From NCBI GenBank assembly GCA_023252015.1, contig JAHEXS010000014.1, forward strand, positions 7,376 to 15,319: DNA of 7,944 nt, written 5' to 3'. The translations under genes and the position numbers were made by a program. Under the pieces are notes generated by a model, which worked only from the letters and a program-made list of their open reading frames with translations, was not told the origin of the DNA and did not search any database. Positions 1-5,149 of the stretch are shown in pieces (the stretch's first letter is position 1; every line of letters starts with the position of its first letter). The DNA comes from Candidatus Nitrosotenuis sp. GTDB lineage: Archaea > Thermoproteota > Nitrososphaeria > Nitrososphaerales > Nitrosopumilaceae.

Positions 1-10
1 AATCGCAATA

Positions 11-19
11 ATTTTTAAT
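11..19 (+). promoter_or_regulatory. TATA-like box of the endonuclease gene
   Basis: The sequence ATTTTTAAT is centred 26 nt upstream of the ATG at 41. This is the spacing expected for an archaeal TATA box driving a leaderless transcript. It supports the ATG over the upstream TTG at 29. Confidence 0.5.
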
Positions 20-40
20 GCTGCCAATTTGTCTTACATT

Positions 41-574
41 ATGAAAGGCGACCTTGTAGAAAACAGAATCATCATATGGGATTCAAACGACGCGCGCAAG
101 CTTTTCACCGACACGTATTATGGAAAACCAATCGGCATGGCAAAACCAAAGCCCGAGGAAATCAACGTGCCGCTAATCTTAGACCTAATTGAGGGATGTT
201 ATTTGCAGGAAAAATCAAAAATTGCAATTTTCCGCTCAAAAAAGAAACTAACAACAAATCAGATGCTTGAAATTTGTAGAAATGAATATCACAATTTTGA
301 TAAAAAATATTTCGTCTACAAGGAATTTAGAGATAAGAAATACATTGTAAATCCTGGAATAAAATTTGGATGCGATTTTGCAGTATACCAGAGAGGGCCA
401 GGAGTAGACCATGCACCATATTTAGTTCAGGTATACAACAGAAATGATACCATATCATCAACGGGAGTGGTGCTTGCAGGAAGACTTGCAACAAGCGTAA
501 AGAAAAACTTCATACTTGCAATACCACATGGTGATAAAATAGATTACCTTGCTCTAGATTGGTGGAGAGCCTAG
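41..574 (+). CDS. endA: tRNA-splicing endonuclease (tRNA-intron endonuclease), catalytic subunit
   Basis: Cuts the exon-intron junctions of precursor tRNAs at the bulge-helix-bulge motif, leaving a 2',3'-cyclic phosphate; cytoplasmic. The 177-residue product has the size of the short archaeal EndA subunits. An N-terminal domain (about 1-75) is followed by the C-terminal nuclease domain, which begins near YKEFRDKKY and has the signature KFGCDFAVY. The catalytic triad fits Tyr116, His124 (in GVDHAPYLV) and Lys155 (in TSVKKN), counted from the ATG at 41. A TTG at 29 would add four residues, but the ATG at 41 was preferred because a TATA-like box lies 26 nt upstream, as in leaderless archaeal genes. 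The stop codon overlaps that of the convergent gene in a CTAG palindrome, and a T-rich run just after the stop could serve as terminator. Whether it works as a homotetramer or with a second subunit cannot be told from here. The family call is secure. Confidence 0.93.
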   Translation: MKGDLVENRIIIWDSNDARKLFTDTYYGKPIGMAKPKPEEINVPLILDLIEGCYLQEKSKIAIFRSKKKLTTNQMLEICRNEYHNFDKKYFVYKEFRDKKYIVNPGIKFGCDFAVYQRGPGVDHAPYLVQVYNRNDTISSTGVVLAGRLATSVKKNFILAIPHGDKIDYLALDWWRA

Positions 575-942
575 ATTTTCTTTACGCATTCAGCAATTTT
601 ATCATAAATCGCATACATGTCTTTTGTGATTTTAAAGTCATGGCTGTTTTCCCACTTGCTGTATAATCGAACTCCATTATCAGATGGATCGACAAAGATA
701 GTTGCATCCTTTACGCTTTGTTTTGCAATTAGATCATTTAGTTGAGCATCTTTGTTAAGTTCATCTGCAAGCATTCCGCCATCCCATCTTACTGATACTA
801 CTTTTTTTGTGGCAAAGTGTCCTTGTGTTTTCAGTATGGTTCGCGCGACATACTTGGAAGGGTTTGTAACATTTACTTTTACAATAAAATGAGCTTGAAA
901 TCTGTCTTGTGCACCCCAAGAAGAAATAGTAGAATCTTGCAT
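571..942 (-). CDS. Conserved-looking hypothetical protein, 123 aa
   Basis: I do not recognise this family. The 123-residue product is soluble, with no signal peptide or membrane segment. It begins MQDSTISSWGAQDRF, then alternates beta-like stretches (AHFIVKVNV, KKVVSVRWDGG, ATIFVDPSD, GVRLYSKW) with helical ones, and ends in a Lys-rich helix (DKIAECVKKI), which suggests a small alpha/beta domain. It is the second gene of a minus-strand pair: its ATG lies five bases after the stop of the upstream 78-residue gene, so the two are almost certainly co-transcribed. Its stop codon shares a CTAG with the stop of the convergent tRNA endonuclease gene. The first 11 bases of its reading frame are identical to those of the upstream gene. 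Coding status is well supported by length, composition and tight packing; the function is unknown. Confidence 0.75.
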   Translation of the reverse strand: MQDSTISSWGAQDRFQAHFIVKVNVTNPSKYVARTILKTQGHFATKKVVSVRWDGGMLADELNKDAQLNDLIAKQSVKDATIFVDPSDNGVRLYSKWENSHDFKITKDMYAIYDKIAECVKKI

Positions 943-947
943 TAGTA

Positions 948-1184
948 TTACCCTTTTTGAATTATCTGAATTACATCAATATTAGAATTTTTTAGTTCAA
1001 CACAGCCTTGGTTTGTAATCATTCGCGGTGTTTGTGAGAAAAATCTTCCATAATAATCGCCTTTTTCTACAGAGTCGGTCCCTCTTTCCTTTGGAACAGA
1101 GTCCACTCCGATCTCTTTTAGCATGTGTGAGACCTTTTCTGGCCAAGTATGTTGTACAAAAGTATCAGATTCGGAATCTTGCAT
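948..1184 (-). CDS. Small hypothetical protein, 78 aa, first gene of a two-gene operon
   Basis: I do not recognise this 78-residue soluble, mixed-charge protein. It has no transmembrane segment and one Cys, in the stretch NQGCVELKN near the C terminus. The N-terminal half (HTWPEKVSHMLKEIGVDSVPKE) looks helical, and the part after GDYYGRFFSQTPRM looks beta-rich. The ATG at 1184 is supported by a TATA-like box (CTTTATTTG on the minus strand) about 27 nt upstream, consistent with a leaderless mRNA. The following gene starts five bases after this stop, so the two form an operon and may act together. Its opening residues MQDS, and the 11 bases encoding them, recur at the start of the downstream gene. 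Coding status is fairly sure because of the promoter and the tight spacing. Confidence 0.65.
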   Translation of the reverse strand: MQDSESDTFVQHTWPEKVSHMLKEIGVDSVPKERGTDSVEKGDYYGRFFSQTPRMITNQGCVELKNSNIDVIQIIQKG

Positions 1185-1206
1185 GCTGATATTGATTTTG
1201 TACCCA

Positions 1207-1215
1207 CAAATAAAG
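1207..1215 (-). promoter_or_regulatory. TATA-like box for the 78/123-residue hypothetical operon
   Basis: The minus strand reads CTTTATTTG, centred 27 nt upstream of the ATG at 1184. It is one half of a divergent promoter region shared with the small plus-strand gene starting at 1297. Confidence 0.45.
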
Positions 1216-1265
1216 ACTCTGAATTTATCCAGTATACGGTTCTGCCAATGATAAGAAAGAAGAAT

Positions 1266-1275
1266 AACTTTTAGA
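1266..1275 (+). promoter_or_regulatory. Weak TATA-like box for the 40-residue membrane protein
   Basis: AACTTTTAGA is centred about 26 nt before the ATG at 1297. The spacing fits a leaderless transcript, but the box is a poorer TATA match than the others in the window. Confidence 0.3.
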
Positions 1276-1296
1276 CATCAAAGCAAACCTGACTTT

Positions 1297-1419
1297 ATGA
1301 ATCAGACCATTATTGGGATTGCTTCAATAATGAGTTTTATTGCAATTACATCTGCGTCCATCTTTGTTTATTTTCAAAGTCAAACATTCACATCGACTCT
1401 GAGGATTGCCAGTTTTTGA
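1297..1419 (+). CDS. Candidate small single-helix membrane protein, 40 aa
   Basis: An ATG-started frame of 40 codons ending in TGA. After a short polar start (MNQT) it encodes one continuous hydrophobic stretch, about residues 5-26 (IIGIASIMSFIAITSASIFV and the next few residues), long enough to span the membrane once. A polar C-terminal tail rich in Ser/Thr/Gln follows, with one Arg near the end. A weak TATA-like box sits 26 nt upstream, and the frame ends 17 bases before the stop of a candidate convergent gene on the other strand, which is normal packing here. No family is recognised and no function is proposed. The single helix could also be an exported peptide's signal sequence. Its shortness is the main reason for doubt. 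Confidence 0.4.
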   Translation: MNQTIIGIASIMSFIAITSASIFVYFQSQTFTSTLRIASF

Positions 1420-1436
1420 AAAATATGGATTCCCCT

Positions 1437-1616
1437 TCACTGCTTCAACTGTGTCACCTCAGGATTAGCGAACCTTGCCAACCCCTCACAACCAATCACA
1501 ACTGCGGTAAAGTTGCTTTTTTGGTTGTGAATCTCTGCATCATGCATTTCGATGTCTTTGCTTATCCCCTTAGGATGTTCTCCAGCCTCTTGGATAAGAC
1601 AAGTAGATGCATTCAA
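1437..1616 (-). CDS. Candidate small hypothetical protein, 59 aa, TTG start
   Basis: A 59-codon minus-strand frame opening with TTG at 1616 and ending in TGA. The product is soluble and amino-acid balanced, with stretches such as LIQEAGEHPKGISKDIEMHD and a hydrophobic strand-like segment (FTAVVIGC) followed by EGLARFANPE. This reads more like real protein than the Cys-rich frame on the opposite strand. A TATA-like ATTTTAAT on the minus strand is centred about 28 nt upstream of the TTG, the spacing seen at other leaderless starts here. An internal ATG at 1547 would give only 36 residues. The frame contains the long inverted repeat at 1486-1530, which could instead mean the region makes a structured RNA. 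The family is unknown. A decayed gene fragment is the main alternative. Confidence 0.33.
   Translation of the reverse strand: MNASTCLIQEAGEHPKGISKDIEMHDAEIHNQKSNFTAVVIGCEGLARFANPEVTQLKQ
1486..1530. repeat. Perfect 10-bp inverted repeat with nested 5-bp repeat
   Basis: TCACAACCAA (1486-1495) is the exact reverse complement of TTGGTTGTGA (1521-1530), with 25 bases between. Inside the loop, CAACT (1499-1503) pairs with AGTTG (1511-1515). The whole could fold into a two-storey hairpin in RNA from either strand. It lies inside the candidate 59-residue frame, so it could be RNA structure, a protein-binding palindrome or chance. Confidence 0.5.
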
Positions 1617-1640
1617 TGTGGAATATTATGTGATTTTGGC

Positions 1641-1648
1641 ATTAAAAT
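1641..1648 (-). promoter_or_regulatory. TATA-like box upstream of the 59-residue candidate gene
   Basis: The minus strand reads ATTTTAAT, closely resembling the ATTTTTAAT box of the endonuclease gene, and is centred about 28 nt before the TTG at 1616. From here to about 1855 I see no gene, only a short inverted repeat (AACAC/GTGTT, 1678-1692). Confidence 0.33.
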
Positions 1649-1855
1649 GGTTAGATGTTTACCAACACGAAACAGTTAACACCGAATGTGTTCAGTAGGA
1701 CACAGATTACAGTGCCGCCAATTCTATGAATATTATCCATTAGAAAGACCGCAAAAAAGCTTGAGTTTGCTTCAAAATTACAACTATAGAATGAGAGTCA
1801 TTTGATACTGTAGAAAATATGCCATTAGTAAAAACTCTACAGGTTGGATTGATTC

Positions 1856-1867
1856 AAATAAATATTA
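1856..1867 (+). promoter_or_regulatory. TATA box of the SDR-MaoC operon
   Basis: AAATAAATATTA is centred about 25 nt upstream of the ATG at 1886. It is a strong A/T-only box at the spacing of an archaeal leaderless promoter. No convincing Shine-Dalgarno sequence lies before the ATG. Confidence 0.55.
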
Positions 1868-1885
1868 CAAAAAGAGTGGCAATTC

Positions 1886-3664
1886 ATGTTAAAATTTCAA
1901 AATAAAGTTGTTCTAGTCACAGGCAGTGGGACCGGAATTGGTCAAACAATTGCCAAATTGTTTGCAGAAAACGGGGCAAGCATAATAACCCTAGGAAGAC
2001 GAAAAGAGCCACTTGAGGAAACAAAAAAGATGCTTGATGAAATAATTTCCAGAGTAAGCAGCAATGCAAAGGTCTGGCTGTTTCCAGGAGTTGATGTAAG
2101 TGACGAGGCAGGCGTTTCACAAATGTATGAAGACTTGAAAAAGGCAAACGTGACAGTCGATATTGTGATAAACAATGCAGGAGTTTCAGGCCCAGTTACC
2201 TGTTTTTCAAATGCGCCACTAGAAGAATTCAAAAGTGCGGTTGCGATTCACCTGACAGGTACATTCTGGACATCTTCTCAGGCACTCAAAGTAATGAAAG
2301 CAGGCGGAAAAATAATTACAATTTCAACATTTTTCACGGAAGAAAGACCGTTTGAGCAAAGACCGTACAGATTTCGAAGCCCATACACTGCTGCACAGGG
2401 TGCAAAAAACAGACTTGCTGAGGCAATGTCATGGGAGCTAACAGAGAAAGGAATAGTCTCAATTGCTACAAACCCAGGACCTGTTCACTCTGACAGAATT
2501 TACAAAACAGTCTATCCAAAAGCAGCTGCAGAATTTTTACGCGTTAGTGGTTTTGAGGATCTCAGCCCATCCGAGGTAGACTCTGCCAACAGGGAAATTG
2601 TCGGACTGCTTGGAGAAAGTGAGCAGACAGTAAAGGACGGAATCAGAAAAGCTGCACAAACAGTTGCAAAAACAAAAAATGCAGATGTTGAAAAAATCGC
2701 TCAAACACTGACAAAGCAATTAGCAAAGATTCAGGAAATTGCGGAAAAAGTCCAAAAGAACACATCGTTTATGATTGCAGACAGACAATTCCTATCTCAA
2801 GGACAGGTAGCCCAGACAGTTCTTACTTTGGCAGATGATGATATTTCAAAAACGCTAAACGGAAAAGTTATTCCTGGTGACAGGGTATTCTATCCAGTAA
2901 AGCCACACATCGCATCAGACGCTCCAGTGGTTTTGCAGCCAGACTTTGCTTCCCAAGTGTTTGTGTTTACCATAGATGCAACTGACAAAGCGGATGCAGA
3001 CAGAGTGCTGTTTCTTGGTCAGCATGTGGAAAAAAACGGTGGAAAGGCAGTCTGCTTTATTTCAGAAAACACCCCAAAAGAATACCAAGAGCAGATCAGT
3101 TCAAAATTCCACTCTCATGTCGTGAACCTAAAAAAGCCTGAAGAAATGCAAAGATGGTTAAATGCGGCAAAAAATATGGGCAAAGTATCCACCATAATTC
3201 ACATCACAGGCAAAGTTCCACAAAATCTCAAGATAATGGAATCGTCAAGAAAGGAATGGGATGAATTGGTTGACAAGTTCATAAACACTCCCGCAACAGC
3301 GCTGCAATCTGCATTAGAGTTGTTTGTTCCAGGGGGCGGTAAAGACCCAAGATTATACAAGAAAGGATTTGGGACTGCAGTTATAATTGGTCCTGACTTG
3401 CCAACAGGTCCAAAGGTATCAGGTGCAGACAGAGCAAGAGTAGAGGTGTTCCGAGGAGCACTCAGACCATTTACTACAACCATAAATCAAGAATTTAGTG
3501 ATGTGTTAAAATCAAAAATTAGGTCATTTTTGATACTACCTGGAAGCATAGAGGGAAAAGAGTCAAGCAATGAGAAAATTGCACAGGCAATAAACTATTT
3601 TGTCACAGATGAGGCAAGAGGTTCATCCGAAGTAACATTCTGTGTCGATGAGACAAGGGAATAA
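1886..3664 (+). CDS. Tandem short-chain dehydrogenase/reductase, half-malonyl-CoA-reductase-like
   Basis: 592-residue cytoplasmic oxidoreductase made of two SDR/Rossmann units joined by a helical linker. The first unit (1-220) has the dinucleotide motif TGSGTGIG (12-19), NNAG (96-99), Ser147 in ITISTFF, Tyr167 in SPYTAAQGAK and GPVHSDRIY (198-206). The linker (about 225-310) is Lys/Ala/Gln-rich and coiled-coil-like. The second unit (355-592) keeps the fold (VFVFTIDAT, STIIHITG) but has no TGxxxGxG or YxxxK, so it is probably structural. As recalled, not aligned, this layout and the pieces STxF, PGPxxS(D/E)RIY and FTTTINQE match one half of the bifunctional malonyl-CoA reductase of Chloroflexus. 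The usual catalytic Lys four residues after Tyr is Gln171. A TATA box lies at -25, and the gene is coupled to the next through TAATG. SDR family is certain, the half-MCR likeness probable, and the substrate (malonyl-CoA, succinyl-CoA or another acyl-CoA) unknown. Confidence 0.85.
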   Translation: MLKFQNKVVLVTGSGTGIGQTIAKLFAENGASIITLGRRKEPLEETKKMLDEIISRVSSNAKVWLFPGVDVSDEAGVSQMYEDLKKANVTVDIVINNAGVSGPVTCFSNAPLEEFKSAVAIHLTGTFWTSSQALKVMKAGGKIITISTFFTEERPFEQRPYRFRSPYTAAQGAKNRLAEAMSWELTEKGIVSIATNPGPVHSDRIYKTVYPKAAAEFLRVSGFEDLSPSEVDSANREIVGLLGESEQTVKDGIRKAAQTVAKTKNADVEKIAQTLTKQLAKIQEIAEKVQKNTSFMIADRQFLSQGQVAQTVLTLADDDISKTLNGKVIPGDRVFYPVKPHIASDAPVVLQPDFASQVFVFTIDATDKADADRVLFLGQHVEKNGGKAVCFISENTPKEYQEQISSKFHSHVVNLKKPEEMQRWLNAAKNMGKVSTIIHITGKVPQNLKIMESSRKEWDELVDKFINTPATALQSALELFVPGGGKDPRLYKKGFGTAVIIGPDLPTGPKVSGADRARVEVFRGALRPFTTTINQEFSDVLKSKIRSFLILPGSIEGKESSNEKIAQAINYFVTDEARGSSEVTFCVDETRE

Positions 3665-4110
3665 TGAAGAAATTTAGTGACCTCAAGGTAGGGGAAGAAT
3701 TCTTTTCCACATGTACGTTTTCAAAAAAAGAACTGGAAGCATATCTTGCATTTTCAAGAATCAAAAATACAATTTTTGATGATGACGAATACAGCACCAT
3801 AGTGTCTGGTCGAGCAATCATTGCAAGAATGGAAGGCGAGTTTACCAGATTGAGTCAGATTTATGGTAACATGATGCTGCTGTATGGAATGGACGGAGAC
3901 GCAAGCTGGGAAAACAGAAACACCAGATTTCTCAAGCCTTTGCACGTAGATGAAATTCTGAAAATAAAATTCATGATTTCAGATAAGAAAGACATAGATG
4001 ATGATTTTGGCATGATTGCAATCGACTTTGAGGGAAAAAAAGAAAACGGCGACCTGGTCGTAGTATCAAAGAAAAATTTGTACAGAATTAAAAAAGAGCC
4101 GCCAAAATAA
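3664..4110 (+). CDS. MaoC-like hot-dog-fold protein lacking the usual catalytic residues
   Basis: 148-residue protein with the layout of a single MaoC/R-hydratase hot-dog domain: FSDLKVGEEFFST at the start, KKELEAYLAFSRI where the hydratase motif falls, a central helix (SGRAIIARMEGEFTRLSQIYG), RFLKPLHVDEILKIKF, and a final strand with GDLVVVSKKNLYRIKK. Active MaoC hydratases carry a G-D-x-N-P-x-H-x-D motif; here the same place reads SRIKNTIFDDDEYS, so the catalytic Asp and His are not there. It may bind an acyl-CoA or partner protein, or act by other residues. Its ATG overlaps the stop of the SDR gene by one base (TAATG), so the two are translationally coupled and probably form a complex. The fold call rests on motif order and spacing, not a search. 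An acyl-CoA hydratase with altered chemistry remains possible. Confidence 0.7.
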   Translation: MKKFSDLKVGEEFFSTCTFSKKELEAYLAFSRIKNTIFDDDEYSTIVSGRAIIARMEGEFTRLSQIYGNMMLLYGMDGDASWENRNTRFLKPLHVDEILKIKFMISDKKDIDDDFGMIAIDFEGKKENGDLVVVSKKNLYRIKKEPPK

Positions 4111-4153
4111 AACTCCCAGTATGCACAGACAGGATAATGCCAAATTATGAGGA

Positions 4154-4306
4154 TTATTCTGGAGTAGATACTGTCTCTAGTTTTCCATCCTTGATTCGGA
4201 TTTGCAGATATCGATTATCCTGAAATACAAGCGTTATTCCACCGTCCTTATCTGGGTCTTGTACTGAAACTAGTTCTTGCATTCTGATTCCATCAAATTT
4301 TACCAT
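4154..4306 (-). CDS. Small hypothetical protein, 50 aa, with its own promoter
   Basis: A 50-codon frame from ATG at 4306 to TAA, of unknown family. The protein is soluble and beta-like: it opens MVKFDGIRMQELVSVQD, has an Asp/Gly-rich turn (PDKDGG), then ITLVFQDNRYLQIRIKDGKLE, which looks like a beta-hairpin followed by a strand. A strong TATA-like box (TTAAAAATATAA on the minus strand) is centred about 29 nt upstream of the ATG, fitting a leaderless mRNA, so it is probably transcribed alone rather than from the TauE/SafE gene ending 47 bases upstream. An in-frame ATG at 4282 would give 42 residues. It converges on the SDR-MaoC operon with 43 bases between stops. Composition and promoter support it as real. 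Confidence 0.5.
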   Translation of the reverse strand: MVKFDGIRMQELVSVQDPDKDGGITLVFQDNRYLQIRIKDGKLETVSTPE

Positions 4307-4328
4307 ATGTGGTATGAATCAGACTGTG

Positions 4329-4341
4329 TTATATTTTTAAT
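4329..4341 (-). promoter_or_regulatory. TATA box of the 50-residue gene
   Basis: The minus strand reads ATTAAAAATATAA, the most A/T-rich box in the window, centred about 29 nt before the ATG at 4306. It lies in the 47-base gap after the TauE/SafE stop codon. Confidence 0.5.
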
Positions 4342-4353
4342 TGGTTTGATCAT

Positions 4354-5106
4354 CTACAACTCGAGCGCATCAACGAATAGTTTGATTGCGGCAGCAAGTA
4401 TTGCCACACAGATCAGAATTTTGATGCTATTCTCTTTGAGATCAACGGATAGCTTGGCTCCAACCAATCCCCCACCAAACGCTCCTATCCCAAGCAGTAA
4501 GGCATATGAAAAGTCAGCATGACCAAGCAAAGAATGTGCAGTCATTCCAGATGCTGATGAAAACATCAGTATTAACTGAGATGTTGCAGTTGCGTGTTTT
4601 ACTGAGATCCCAATTCCGAGGATCATAAGCGGTACAAAGACAATTCCTCCGCCAATTCCAAAAAAGCTGGACAGTATTCCAGCAACGAAGCTGATTCCAG
4701 ATGACAGCACCAGCATTTTCTTTGTCATGTTGGCAGATTTTGACTCCATGTTTCTTTTCAGAAAAAGATACAGGCACGATGCAATCATCACTATGCCAAA
4801 CAGTATTTTGAACATTGAAGGAGAGGCTTCAGAAGAGATGAATGCACCCAAGATTGTTCCTGGAATCGACATTAATCCTAGCTTTAGACCTAGTTTGTAC
4901 TCGATTCTTTTTTGCTTTGCATATGATACAGAAGATGCAATTGAATTGCTAAACGCTGCAAAAAGACTGCTACTTGAAGCAATTGTGTGTGAAAATCCAA
5001 AAATTGTCAATATTGGTACTACGATTATGCCGCCTCCAAGTCCTATTACAGAGCCCACGATTCCGGCTACAAATCCAAGCGGGATCAGCCACAGATTTTC
5101 AAACAT
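4354..5106 (-). CDS. TauE/SafE-family membrane permease (probable anion exporter)
   Basis: 250-residue integral membrane protein with about eight hydrophobic helices, the usual size for the TauE/SafE family, whose members export sulfite, sulfoacetate or other small organosulfur or carboxylate anions. It is a visible internal duplication: GSVIGLGGGIIVVPIL (18-32) in the first half and SSFFGIGGGIVFVPLM (146-161) in the second are the paired signature loops. The halves are split by a charged loop around KRNMESKSANMTKK (117-130). Another Gly-rich segment (GAFGGGLVGAKLS) precedes the last helix. Its ATG lies 43 bases after the stop of the histidine kinase gene with no evident TATA box between, so it is probably transcribed from the kinase promoter. 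The substrate cannot be read from sequence; linkage to a sensor kinase suggests regulated export. The family call is firm. Confidence 0.9.
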   Translation of the reverse strand: MFENLWLIPLGFVAGIVGSVIGLGGGIIVVPILTIFGFSHTIASSSSLFAAFSNSIASSVSYAKQKRIEYKLGLKLGLMSIPGTILGAFISSEASPSMFKILFGIVMIASCLYLFLKRNMESKSANMTKKMLVLSSGISFVAGILSSFFGIGGGIVFVPLMILGIGISVKHATATSQLILMFSSASGMTAHSLLGHADFSYALLLGIGAFGGGLVGAKLSVDLKENSIKILICVAILAAAIKLFVDALEL

Positions 5107-5149
5107 TTTTGCTCTAACACTTGATTTGCTATTGAATCTTGCCTTGGGT

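Noticed and set aside
29..40. TTG at 29 as start of the tRNA endonuclease
   Set aside because: Adds only MSYI. The TATA-like box at 11-19 is 26 nt from the ATG at 41 but too close to the TTG for a leaderless start.
1416..1679. 87-codon plus-strand open frame
   Set aside because: Cys-rich, patchy composition without a recognisable domain and without a promoter at the right spacing. The opposite-strand frame over the same bases looks more protein-like.
1552..1698. 48-codon plus-strand frame beginning ATGTCTTTG
   Set aside because: Readable translation, but it has no TATA box or ribosome site and overlaps a better-supported minus-strand frame. It is probably antisense shadow.
1819..1905. Short frame (MPLVKTLQVGLIQINI...) reminiscent of a nitrilase N terminus
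   Set aside because: Only about 28 codons, runs into the SDR start in another frame, and overlaps the operon's TATA box. The resemblance is too short to count.
1917..3483. Several minus-strand open frames within the SDR gene
   Set aside because: They lie antisense to a gene with clear motifs and have Ser/Leu/Phe-rich shadow composition.
4134..4148. ATAAT/ATTAT inverted repeat after the MaoC-like gene, as a terminator
   Set aside because: Only five A/T pairs with no following T-run; such repeats are expected by chance in DNA this AT-rich.
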